The notes under the pieces are model-generated. The model was not told the DNA's origin, searched no databases, and saw nothing but the letters and a program-made list of their open reading frames with translations. Shown in pieces: positions 33,776-43,710 of a stretch of DNA of 64,000 nt; within the stretch, counting starts at the first letter, position 1, and each line of letters starts with the position of its first letter. The position numbers and the translations under genes were made by a program. This DNA comes from Pseudo-nitzschia pungens (taxonomy: Eukaryota > Bacillariophyta > Bacillariophyceae > Bacillariales > Bacillariaceae). The DNA lies in assembly GCA_037355855.1 (NCBI GenBank), contig CM074769.1, forward strand, positions 62,001-126,000, in the 5' to 3' direction.

Positions 33776-36203
33776 TCATGATTGCACGTAAGAGTCCCGA
33801 AACGTCTTCAGATAGGCGTCCATCCCCCTCGTGCCACCCCGGTCATCGTCGACGATCCGTCGTATCTTGCCTTCTTCCGGGACGACCACCACGCATCGGA
33901 CCTCCTCGAGGGACCTCAAAAAGCTCGCGTCCTGGCACACCAGGATCAGTGTGCCGTTCCATTCCCTCAGGCCATGCGCCAGCGCCCGGACGCTCTCGAC
34001 GTCAAGGTGGGACGTGGGGTGCTCGAGGCACAACACCGGGGGATTCTCCATCGAGATAGTGGCCAGAACCAGCCGCATCGTTTCGCCTCCGCTAAGGCAG
34101 GCGAGCGCCGTTTTGGCCTGGCTCGCCGGGGAGAGCCCAAAGGCCGCAAGGTGACTCCGGAGATCGGTCTCGGTGGTGTTCGGATAGCGATCCGACAGGT
34201 ATTCCAGGGCCGTGGCGGATGGGTGGTCGGCAAGAAATCCATTGGGATCCTCGAGGTTTGCGGTGGGATCACCACCATCGCAGCAGCCGATCGTCAACCC
34301 CGAGCAATGATGGATCGTGCCTTCCGTTGGTGCGAGTTTCTTGGCCAGGATCTTCATGAGGCACGACGTGGAACCGCCCGGACCCAGCAGACAGGTCCGC
34401 GACCCTTCGTCGATGCATAAATCGACGCAATCGAAGACAAAGCCCTCGCGCTTGAGCTCGAAGGCGGTCGCAAACTCAGAATCATTGCGGCGGGACTCTT
34501 GCAGATCCTCCTCGTGAAGGCGGGTTCCTTCTTTCGCAGCATATCCAACATCGAACGCCGTGATGAGTGGCTCACCCCATTGAGCCGTGACCTTGGGAAA
34601 GCTTGGGAGTGGATCCAAAAACGCACAACCAGAGAGAGAGAGAAAATAAAAGAGAACGCCGCCACCGAATGAGATGCCATTCTTGATACAAAATACATCA
34701 AAATCCATTTCATGATTGGCGGAACACAACACAACACAACACAACACAACATGGAGCAGAACGCAACAACTCGACTCCACTCGACTCCACTCACACAAAC
34801 TGCACCGCCTTGTCGGGAACGGTTTTGGTGATCTCGGTCAACTTCAATCTCTGCGCAACGCTCAGACCCCTGCGTTCGACCGGAGCGTCCGCAGCCGTTT
34901 GAGATTCGAAGGTTTTCTTGGAGTGTTCGTGCCTCTCGATCTTTTTGCGGTGGCTCGCGATCGTTTTGGCCTTTTTCTTGGAGCCGCCCTTTCGTTTCGA
35001 CACGGGTGCTTCCTTGAGGTGCTGCAGTGTCCCATAGAGCCTGTCGGCCTTTCGTTCCATGGCCAGGGACTGCTTGAGCGCAAAGGATTCCTTCTGCTCC
35101 TTGGTCAGGCTGTACGAGTCGTAGTTTCCGGGATAATACCAGAGTTTCTTGGCGCACATGTCGACAATATCCGTGGCAACGTCATTGATCAGGTCGACGT
35201 CGTGCGAGACAATGACCACCGTCGCCGAGGGAACAAAGCTGTCCCCGATCATGTGTCGGAGCCGGATCAGACCGTGCACGTCCAGGCCGTTGGTCGGCTC
35301 GTCCAGCAGCAAGAGACTCAGATTCGTGAAGCGGCACCCGATGCAGGCGGCGCACAAGAGGATTTCTTTTCGCTGCAGGAGCGACAAGTCCCCGCAGGGT
35401 CTCGTTTCGGGATCGCTGATGCCTAGCTCGTGCAGCAGGTCGTTTTGGTGCTGCCCCAGCAGCGCGTCCTCAAAGTGGAGGGCGTCCTCGAGCGACGAGA
35501 GTTCCTCGCACAGCCGCTCCATTTTGGTGGCAACATCATCTTCCTCATTGTCGTTATCATTGTTGTTGTTGTTGTTGTTGTTGTCGCCCGTTAGATCCAG
35601 TGCATCGATGCGGGCCTCCAGATCGGAGATCCGGGATTCGGTCGCCCTACGCGAATCCCTCTTGCATCCCTCGACGTAGTGCGCCACGACGGCGGCCGGG
35701 GTCCATTCCAGGAACTCGGGGGGCAGCGCAGGTGGAATGTACAGGGACGACCACTGGATGCTCCACCCGGGGATCTTCTGGGCGTATATTTTTTTCAGCA
35801 GGGTCGACTTGCCGCAGCCGTTCCGACCGACCAAACAGTACACGCGATTGCGGAGCAGCTTGAGGGTGGCGTCCTCCAGCAGGGAGGCTTCGGGAGTGTT
35901 GCCGCTTCTGTTTCCACTTCCACTTCCGCTCCCGCTCGAGAGGTATTTCATGGTGACGCCTTCCACCACCACGTCGTGCGGCTGGACGGTGCGGCGCGCC
36001 AGTCCCCTGCCGCCCCTTCCCTTTCCACCCCAGAGCGATTTGTGCTGTTTGTTGGACGAGGGCGATGCTGCCCGCTGTTCTCGCTGCTGGGCAAGAATCT
36101 GTTCCCACACGGACGCGTAACAATCCGTGTCGTCGAGCGATGACAACTGGGCCCTGGTGACAACATCCGATGTCGGAACGGAACCAAGTGCTGCGGATGG
36201 CAT
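33776..36203 (-). CDS. ABC-F family ATPase with a degenerate second ATP site (two exons)
   Basis: Exon 1 34795-36203, intron 34602-34794 (donor GTGTGAGT region, GT at 34794; acceptor CCCAAG), exon 2 33776-34601; 744 residues. ABC-F proteins are soluble twin-ATPase proteins that act on ribosomes (GCN20, EF3 relatives). NBD1: Walker A GRNGCGKST (about 124-132), altered signature LSLLQ (about 273), Walker B LLLLDEPTNGLD (about 300), then IVSHD. A Lys-rich linker (KRKGGSKKKAKT) follows. NBD2: Walker A is GPGGSTSC without the lysine (about 545), the signature LSGGE is intact (about 640), and Walker B is LCLEHPTSHLD with the catalytic Glu replaced by His. No transmembrane segments. The ATG at 36203 is chosen over an open extension to 36449 because that stretch is repetitive (TTGCTTTCGG). 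Confidence 0.87.
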
Positions 36204-36750
36204 GGTCGTTCTTCTTGTTGCTTTCGGCTGCTTTCGGTTGCTTTCGGTTGCTTTCGTTTCGTTCTCCACTTGCGATGCAGATGCTGCGCCTTGCGGATTC
36301 CTAAATATTTTGTGTTTCGATTGGTTGCAGTTGTTTCCTTCCAACTTAGCAACTCCGACGAGTTGATGATGTTTCAGAAGATGATTGTTCGCATTGAACA
36401 TTGAACACATTTGACGTCGGGATTTGGGATTGACGATATCCCATACCAAGATCCCATACCAAGAAGTAAGGTTACGGTAACCTTACAAGTCTTATGTGTC
36501 TGTACCGGTACCGGTACAAGTCTGTACAAGGACTAACCTTAGTGTGAGCACATGTACGATTACCGGTATGGGTTTGACCTTACGGGCACCCGTGTTGTTT
36601 GTTTGCCTCAACTGGCACGTTTCCGGAAGGATGTCATGCGGTTGCAAGATTGCAAGATCTTCCGAACATCCTTTTTTGATTGGTACCGGTAAGGTTACGG
36701 TAAACCTTACGAAAAAATTAATGATTTTTCATTCCGATCCTCCACTATGT

Positions 36751-36778
36751 ACGAGTAAGGTTCCTTAACCTTACTCGT
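36751..36778. repeat. Perfect inverted repeat, 12-bp arms, 4-base loop
   Basis: ACGAGTAAGGTT, then CCTT, then AACCTTACTCGT. It could form a hairpin in RNA or single-stranded DNA. Confidence 0.95.
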
Positions 36779-36862
36779 AAGGTCTTACGTACCCGACACT
36801 ACAGTTACGTGTACGGTATCGTAATTACTGTAAGGCTTACGAATCTATTCCAAGTTTGAAAG

Positions 36863-36882
36863 TACCGTAAGATCTTACGGTA
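36863..36882. repeat. Perfect 20-bp palindrome
   Basis: TACCGTAAGATCTTACGGTA reads the same on both strands. Confidence 0.95.
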
Positions 36883-37071
36883 ACCTTAGGTAATTAAAGT
36901 AGAGGACTATCGCTGTCAGGGCTGCAACGTCCAAGTAAACCTTAACCTTACTTTCGGTATTCGTATGACGCAATACTACTGAAGACGGTAAGGTTACGTC
37001 ATAAGGTATGTATGTAACCATAAACCTTACGGCATTTGTTGAATTGAATTCTACGGTAAGATTACAATTGC

Positions 37072-37398
37072 TGTTGGGAACATGCCAAGTAGCAATGCGC
37101 GATTACATGTGAGAGGGTACACATGGTATGATCAGTTGATACGACCACAACTAGCATGTGGTTGAAGAGCGTGGTGGCAGTGGGATACCGATGGCTCACA
37201 GAACATACGTGTTGTATTGATATTCTGGAATGATATTCTTCAGTGAAATCAACACACGTGGTTGAAGTGAATCCAACCAGGGCGCCATTGGCTCACAGGA
37301 CTAATACCATGAGTACGCATATTTTAATTAGTTGTATCTAACCAACAGAGTTAATTTTACTCTTTAAGGTTTCGTAGTAAAACCTACTGAATTCAACA
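37072..37398 (+). repeat. 5' LTR of copia element
   Basis: 327 bp, TG...CA ends, same as 42948-43274. Position 37320-37337 is complementary to the bases just after this LTR. Confidence 0.96.
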
Positions 37399-37415
37399 TA
37401 CAACTAATTAAAATA
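37398..37415 (+). other. Candidate primer site complementary to an LTR-internal segment
   Basis: ATACAACTAATTAAAATA at the LTR/leader junction is the exact reverse complement of 37320-37337 inside the LTR (18 of 18 bases). No tRNA-like TGG start is seen here. A self-priming arrangement is possible; a plain hairpin is the alternative. Confidence 0.45.
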
Positions 37416-37560
37416 CGGTAATCGACACAGTGATCTCCTGTCTCTTTCAGAAACCACCATAGTGTTTCCAACGTGCACGTCGAGTCGATACCACTGAAAC
37501 ATCCTCCGGACACACAGTACTGTAGCAGTTGATAATAATCCTCCAGTACCACCAAAAACA

Positions 37561-40500
37561 ATGGACTACCTGAACAAATCCACCAAGAACCAAGGCAACG
37601 GGAACCCACCCGTGAGCAACGGCAAGCAAGGGACTAGATCCCGTAACCGCAACCGAAAAGGATCATCAGGAAACCAATCAAGCGAGCGCAAGTTCACCGG
37701 ACTGAATCAGGATGAGCTCAAAGGAATCGTGGTGGATGGATCCAAGTCCACTCAATACGACAAGCTCTTTGAGGCCCTCAAGATTGTCGCAGGGAAGAAG
37801 AACTCAAAGGTCAAGACCACGCTCATCAGCATGGAAGTGCTGACTGAAAAATCATTCCAACCAGAAGTACCCAAGCGGGCGGACTATACGACCGTCAACG
37901 CCAACAACGAGGAGGTCGTCGACAACGACAAGAAGCGACTGCTCGAAGAACTATGGGTGAAGAAAGGGGAGCGCAGCGCAAAAAAGTTTGAGCTCTACCT
38001 GGAAGACCTGAAAGGATTGTTCTCCACCATCGAAGGACAGCTTAGCCCAAGCGTGCGGCAACAGTTGAAAACTGATGAATCATGGAACGATACCGAAGTC
38101 AAGCAAGACACTCTCAAGCTCCTCGAGACACTTAGAGAATACTGCTACAGAGACAGCTCTACCAAGGTGCACCCAATGGTGGACGCCGCCAACAAGATCA
38201 TCAAGTTCTTCTCGTGCAAGCAGGATGGAAGCAAGGACGCAGCGTCATACGCCGAAGAGACGAAGGCCCGCTTTGACGTTCTCGTCTCTGCCGGCATCAC
38301 CATCAGGTCCAAGGACATGATCAAGCTAGCGCTCAAGAAGACAAACCCAGGAAAAACGTACTCCGAATACGAGAAAATGGACGACGCGAGCAAGCGCAAG
38401 GTTCACACCACCATGGAAGAAATGCTACTGTCGGTCGTCATCGTTAACGGCAGCAACAACAAGACACACCGCAACCTCTCTGGTGTTCTCAAGGACAACT
38501 ACAGCCTTGGTAGCGACGTTTATCCTACCACGCAACCACGTGCACTTGAACTGATGCATCAGTACAAGTCAACAAGGAACAACAACCAATCACCCAGTGG
38601 TGGCGGGACGCAACGGGCTGAGAAATCAAACCAGAATCCGAACCACCACAAAGAAGATAGGATCACCGAAGAAACTGCCCTCGTGGCCAATGGGACGAAC
38701 ACCAGCCCCACTGTCGACGAGGCGCATCAAATACTAATGGCCGGCATTGCCGATGACACCGTGTACGACGAGCTGTGCTTTGTACAGGCGAGCACCACAG
38801 CATCCGACCTCAACGCAGGCACGGTCGGTAATCCCACCGGGGAGCCCAGGAGTGCGCAGGGTACCACCCAAAAGTCCAGGAGTGAGCGCGACGTTACCAC
38901 CCAGACAATCAGGAGTGAGCAGGACGTCGTCACCAAAACACACTGGATTAGCGAAGACGTGGAGGCCATGTTCTCGCAATCACCTGGAGAGATTAACCCG
39001 TACTGGGTGCTGTTGGACAGCCAGGCCACGTGCAACTGCATCAGCAACCCACAGCTCCTCCAGAACATCCGACCACACCCGGAAGGCCGGAAGGTGCGAA
39101 TCCACTGCAACGCTGGTAGCGTGCTTCTCGACCATGTAGGGGACCTGCCAGGGTTTGGACTGGTCTGGTATCAGGAAGGGGGAATGGCGAACATCCTCTC
39201 TTTAAGCCTCGTGTCCAACAGCTATCGCGTGACTCTCGACACCTCCATCGCTCAGTCGTTTTTCGTACACAAGCCTGATGGCACTACTCGACGCTTCGAT
39301 CGGTCGCCCACCGGTCTCTACTATTGCAATTTAAAAGAAGCAGACGGTACCATCTTGGCAATTACGTCAGTGGAGGGGCAGAAGGAACTGTACTCCGACC
39401 TGGATATACGAAGAGCCACTAAGGCGCGCAAACTCCAAGAGACTCTTGGATTTCCAAGTACACGAGATTACTTACACATCATTGACAACAACATGCTCCT
39501 GAACTGCCCAGTGACACGCCGAGACGTACTGATTGCAGATGACATCTTCGGGGCAAACACCAACATAGTAAAAGGAAAGGCAGTGAGAAAACAACCAGAA
39601 CACACACGCGAGGACATCACACCCGTGCCAGCCAACATTCTCTCGCGTTATCGCAATGTTACCTTGGGCATTGACATCTTCACCGTAAACGGGATCAAGT
39701 TCTTCCGGAGTGTGTCCAGACATATATACTTCCGTACAGTTACACCAATTGAGGATTCAACGCAGAACACCATTCAACGGACACTTGACGCCATTGTGGG
39801 AGTGTACGCCAGCAGGGGCTTCGTCGTTGCCACCGTGACTGGGGACAACGAGTTCAACTGTGCTGTCGACCATCTCCTCAGCAAGACACCACCAATCCGG
39901 TTCGAGGGGGTTGCGAAGAACCAACACGAACCTTTCGTGGAACGTGACAACAGAACATGCAAAGAACGTATTCGCTGCATATTCGCTTCTGTCCCATTCA
40001 AACGACTTCCCCGCCGAATGACCATCGACATGGTGTCAGCTGGGATATTCTGGCTAAACAATTGGTGCAATAGAGTGGGGGTTTCTAAGACCATATCACC
40101 CAGGCACCTAATGACCGGCGTAAGAATCGATGCCAGCAAGCATTGTAAGTTTCAGTTCGGGGACTATGTGCTCGCACACGAGGACTCCAGCGACAATACA
40201 ATGAACCCTCGCGCTCGAGACACAATATACCTCCGGCCGACCGGTGACCGGAGCGGGGCAATGTACCTATTTGACCTACAGACTGGACGACGCATCCGGC
40301 GGCGCACTGCAACTCTCGCACATATGACTAACGCCGTGATATCACGAGTGGATCAGATCGCAACCGACCAGAATGCACCAATAGGGCTGACATTCGGGAA
40401 CAGCGAGGGACACACGACAATACTTGACCTCGAAACCGACACCGTGGGCAGCGATGACGACGCGTCAGACCGCTCTTTTGTCCCCGATGACAACGCCACA

Positions 40501-42903
40501 GTCGACAGTGACATTACTGAGGCGCTAGAACCAGGCGAGCTGCATGACCTACAGGCAGATGCGGACGCCGCATCAGTGGCGAGTGCCATTGTGGAGGAAA
40601 TCGACGTAGATAACAATGGAAACAATGATAATGGCAACAACAACGACGAGGCCAGTATGGATCCACGTCAAATTAGCTCAGACGAGAGGTCCGCGAGCAG
40701 CGCCGAGCCATCCAACCACACAGAGACGCACAACGGGTCCGTTGAGCCGACAGACGCCGGAAGCGTCCATAGCGAAGGAAGCCAGGCGAGCACCAATGCC
40801 GATGGGGCGTCTGTTAACAGCGAGCCCGACGAGCCGCTTGACACGCCGGACGACGAAATCGTGGACAATTTAGGCGAGGACGACAGCGACAACAACAGTG
40901 CCGCAAATAGCGCTGATACACGGGAGGACCACACTGCAGAGCCAGTGAGCTCACGACTACGTCCCCGGGTAACCAGGGGACACAACAAGTTCGGACCAAA
41001 CGAAGGGTATGAAGGCAGCATACACCAGCGGGCCCTTGCCCACACTCACAGCAACGTGTTCAGTGGAGGTTTCGCTCATGCCGTCCACAAGCTTGAGAGC
41101 GACCACAACCAATACGTGTTCATCTCCAACGCAATAGCTTCTTACAATAATATTGACGCATCGTTGGTGACGCGACAGTATGGGATCAAAGCAGGCCTGA
41201 AGCTGTTTGGGACAGCAGGAGTGGACGCCGTGCTCACTGAGTTGAAACAACTGCATGACCGAAAGGTGGTCCACCCTGTGGACATTAAGCAAATGACCAG
41301 AGAGGAAATCAAACGAGCACTACCATATCTGATGTTCCTCAAGAGGAAACGCTGTGGAAAGATCAAGGCACGAGGATGTGCAGATGGTAGGTCCCAGCGA
41401 GATTTTATTTCGAGAGAAGACACATACTCACCCACAGTTTCCTTGCATGGGCTCATGCTGACCTGTCTGATCGATGCAATCGAGGGCCGGGACGTGGCCA
41501 CCGCAGATATTCCTGGCGCCTTCCTCCAAACCCCAATGCCAGAAGGGGAGGTGGTGCACATCAGGTTTGACGGGCCAATGGCAGAGCTGTTAGCGAAAAT
41601 TGACCCCACCACGTACCAGAAATTCGTGCTCAACCGAAAAGGACACAAGACACTCTACACCCAAGCTGACCGGGCGATCTACGGTACACTGCGGGCAGCA
41701 TTGCTGTTTTGGGAGCGTCTCTCCGGTCAACTAATTGACTGGGGGTTTGAGCTGAACCCGTACGACACCTGCACCGCCAACAAGATGATCAATGGGTCAC
41801 AATGTACAATCGTGTGGCATGTCGATGACCTGAAGATCTCACACAAGGATCCAGACGTTGTCACGGGGATACTTGATGATCTGAACAGGGTGTTTGGCAT
41901 TGAATCACCACTTACAGTCACACGAGGAAAAGTGCATGATTACGTCGGGATGACAATAGACTACAGTGAGAAAGGGAAGGTCAAGTTCAGCATGTTTGAT
42001 TACCTCGAAGGGATCATTAGCGAATTACCGGAGTCACTGAGGGAGTCCAGGATCATTCCAACGCCAGCATCTGATCACCTGTTCAAGGTGAATACGACCG
42101 GGGACAACAAACTGAATCGGGTTGACGCCGAGTTGTTCCACAAACACGTTGCACAGCTCCTGTTTGCAAGCAAGAGAGCGCGTCCCGACATACAGACAGC
42201 AATCGCGTTCCTTTGTACACGAGTAGCCCATCCTGATCAAGATGACTGGAAGAAACTACGAAGAGTGCTCGCCTACGTGCGAGACACAGTGTTCCTCCCA
42301 CTTGTGCTGGGGTGGGACGAGTCCGGAAGTGCACACTGGTATGTGGACGCGTCGTTTGCAGTACACTCCGACATGAAGAGCCACACCGGTGGTGTGCTCA
42401 CGTTTGGTCAAGGAGCTGTTCTGGCAGTATCAACTAAGCAGAAGCTAAACACGAAGAGCTCGACCGAGGCCGAACTGGTGGGCGTCGATGATACCTTGCC
42501 CTACAACCTTTGGTGCTACTATTACCTCGAGTGGCAGGGGTATTTGTCACAGCCGGAGAAGAGTATAGACCCCGCCGACGATGTGGGCGCAGCACACCTT
42601 GGAAAGGAGAACATTCTACATCAAGACAACACCAGTGCCATGAAGCTGGAAATGAATGGAAAGTCCTCAAGCACCAAAAGAACTAGACACATTAACATCA
42701 GATACTTCCTGATTACGGATCGTGTCAAACAAGGAGAGATAACAATCCAATACTGTCCCACCGGGGACATGTTGGCCGACTATTTTACAAAGCCATTACA
42801 GGGGGCTTTGTTCAGAAAATTCCGCAACACCATTATGGGTGTTACCGAACTGGAATTCAACGAATACCAAAAGCAGTACGCCATGCGCAAGGAAAAGGCA
42901 TGA
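37561..42903 (+). CDS. Ty1/copia Gag-Pol polyprotein
   Basis: 1780 residues in one frame. Gag-like helical region to about residue 330 without a clear zinc knuckle. Protease LLDSQATCNC (Asp486; DSQ in place of the usual DSG/DTG, as I recall for diatom CoDi elements). Integrase core with TLGIDIFTV (Asp705), TVTGDNEF (Asp762) and a Glu near 794; a HHCC finger is not obvious. A 250-residue acidic Asp/Asn/Ser linker follows (about 960-1140). Reverse transcriptase: RDFISREDTYSPTVS, ATADIPGAFLQTP, WHVDDLKISH (Asp1422/1423). RNase H: HWYVDASFAVH, KSSTEAELVG, HQDNTSAMKL, ADYFTKPL. The ATG at 37561 follows a leader of about 160 bases. Confidence 0.95.
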   Translation: MDYLNKSTKNQGNGNPPVSNGKQGTRSRNRNRKGSSGNQSSERKFTGLNQDELKGIVVDGSKSTQYDKLFEALKIVAGKKNSKVKTTLISMEVLTEKSFQPEVPKRADYTTVNANNEEVVDNDKKRLLEELWVKKGERSAKKFELYLEDLKGLFSTIEGQLSPSVRQQLKTDESWNDTEVKQDTLKLLETLREYCYRDSSTKVHPMVDAANKIIKFFSCKQDGSKDAASYAEETKARFDVLVSAGITIRSKDMIKLALKKTNPGKTYSEYEKMDDASKRKVHTTMEEMLLSVVIVNGSNNKTHRNLSGVLKDNYSLGSDVYPTTQPRALELMHQYKSTRNNNQSPSGGGTQRAEKSNQNPNHHKEDRITEETALVANGTNTSPTVDEAHQILMAGIADDTVYDELCFVQASTTASDLNAGTVGNPTGEPRSAQGTTQKSRSERDVTTQTIRSEQDVVTKTHWISEDVEAMFSQSPGEINPYWVLLDSQATCNCISNPQLLQNIRPHPEGRKVRIHCNAGSVLLDHVGDLPGFGLVWYQEGGMANILSLSLVSNSYRVTLDTSIAQSFFVHKPDGTTRRFDRSPTGLYYCNLKEADGTILAITSVEGQKELYSDLDIRRATKARKLQETLGFPSTRDYLHIIDNNMLLNCPVTRRDVLIADDIFGANTNIVKGKAVRKQPEHTREDITPVPANILSRYRNVTLGIDIFTVNGIKFFRSVSRHIYFRTVTPIEDSTQNTIQRTLDAIVGVYASRGFVVATVTGDNEFNCAVDHLLSKTPPIRFEGVAKNQHEPFVERDNRTCKERIRCIFASVPFKRLPRRMTIDMVSAGIFWLNNWCNRVGVSKTISPRHLMTGVRIDASKHCKFQFGDYVLAHEDSSDNTMNPRARDTIYLRPTGDRSGAMYLFDLQTGRRIRRRTATLAHMTNAVISRVDQIATDQNAPIGLTFGNSEGHTTILDLETDTVGSDDDASDRSFVPDDNATVDSDITEALEPGELHDLQADADAASVASAIVEEIDVDNNGNNDNGNNNDEASMDPRQISSDERSASSAEPSNHTETHNGSVEPTDAGSVHSEGSQASTNADGASVNSEPDEPLDTPDDEIVDNLGEDDSDNNSAANSADTREDHTAEPVSSRLRPRVTRGHNKFGPNEGYEGSIHQRALAHTHSNVFSGGFAHAVHKLESDHNQYVFISNAIASYNNIDASLVTRQYGIKAGLKLFGTAGVDAVLTELKQLHDRKVVHPVDIKQMTREEIKRALPYLMFLKRKRCGKIKARGCADGRSQRDFISREDTYSPTVSLHGLMLTCLIDAIEGRDVATADIPGAFLQTPMPEGEVVHIRFDGPMAELLAKIDPTTYQKFVLNRKGHKTLYTQADRAIYGTLRAALLFWERLSGQLIDWGFELNPYDTCTANKMINGSQCTIVWHVDDLKISHKDPDVVTGILDDLNRVFGIESPLTVTRGKVHDYVGMTIDYSEKGKVKFSMFDYLEGIISELPESLRESRIIPTPASDHLFKVNTTGDNKLNRVDAELFHKHVAQLLFASKRARPDIQTAIAFLCTRVAHPDQDDWKKLRRVLAYVRDTVFLPLVLGWDESGSAHWYVDASFAVHSDMKSHTGGVLTFGQGAVLAVSTKQKLNTKSSTEAELVGVDDTLPYNLWCYYYLEWQGYLSQPEKSIDPADDVGAAHLGKENILHQDNTSAMKLEMNGKSSSTKRTRHINIRYFLITDRVKQGEITIQYCPTGDMLADYFTKPLQGALFRKFRNTIMGVTELEFNEYQKQYAMRKEKA

Positions 42904-42947
42904 GTTACTATATGTACGCGGCTGTGTCCCCTAATATAGCAGGAGTG

Positions 42948-43274
42948 TGTTGGGAACATGCCAAGTAGCAATGCGCGATTACATGTGAGAGGGTACACAT
43001 GGTATGATCAGTTGATACGACCACAACTAGCATGTGGTTGAAGAGCGTGGTGGCAGTGGGATACCGATGGCTCACAGAACATACGTGTTGTATTGATATT
43101 CTGGAATGATATTCTTCAGTGAAATCAACACACGTGGTTGAAGTGAATCCAACCAGGGCGCCATTGGCTCACAGGACTAATACCATGAGTACGCATATTT
43201 TAATTAGTTGTATCTAACCAACAGAGTTAATTTTACTCTTTAAGGTTTCGTAGTAAAACCTACTGAATTCAACA
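42948..43274 (+). repeat. 3' LTR of copia element
   Basis: 327 bp, identical to the 5' LTR as read. A weak purine stretch (GCAGGAGTG) immediately precedes it. Confidence 0.96.
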
Positions 43275-43710
43275 ATTGCTCGTAAAAAACCTTACGGTGA
43301 CCAGCAGTTCTCAGTTCGGAACTTGGGAGTTTATCACACTTTTATGCTTTTTTGGCCTCTTCATCTTGGTTCACGTTTCGTTTCTCTCGAAAGTCTTTGT
43401 TCTTCATCTCTCTCAAAATACGAAGCAAAGTACGAAAATAACTGTTTCGTGTTGCGTTTCTTTCCTCCACATCATACATCATAAGGTACCGTACCGTACA
43501 TACCGTTACCGGCAATTGTACATGGTACATCACACAACATCGTCGTCCTGTCTCGTCCCTTGTTCCAAATTCCAAACACCAAAGCAGGAATCACTCAAAG
43601 ACACCGCGTACGGTCAACCCCATCCGATCAATCAACAGTGCTCCGTACCGTACTTACTACTGTACTTACAATACGAGTAATTGGACACTACAAGAACAAC
43701 CAAACACAAC
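43275..43710. other. Intergenic, probable TRIP4 promoter/5' UTR
   Basis: Begins with the ATTGC duplication of the copia insertion, then TACCGTACCGTAC motifs (43488-43502, 43640-43655). No gene seen. Confidence 0.5.

Larger units (their letters stand above)
36204..37071. other. Intergenic; densest patch of TAAGGTTAC/ACCGGT inverted repeats
   Basis: No gene seen. At least ten copies of GTAAGGTTAC-like and GTACCGGTAC-like motifs lie between 36460 and 37060, several forming inverted repeats. Confidence 0.7.
37072..43274 (+). mobile_element. Intact Ty1/copia LTR retrotransposon (CoDi-like)
   Basis: 6203-bp element with LTRs 37072-37398 and 42948-43274, both starting TGTTGGGAAC and ending TTCAACA, flanked by the 5-bp duplication ATTGC (37067-37071 and 43275-43279). 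The LTRs look identical base for base over 327 bp, and the one gag-pol frame is uninterrupted. Both point to recent insertion. The order integrase before reverse transcriptase places it in Ty1/copia. Confidence 0.96.
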
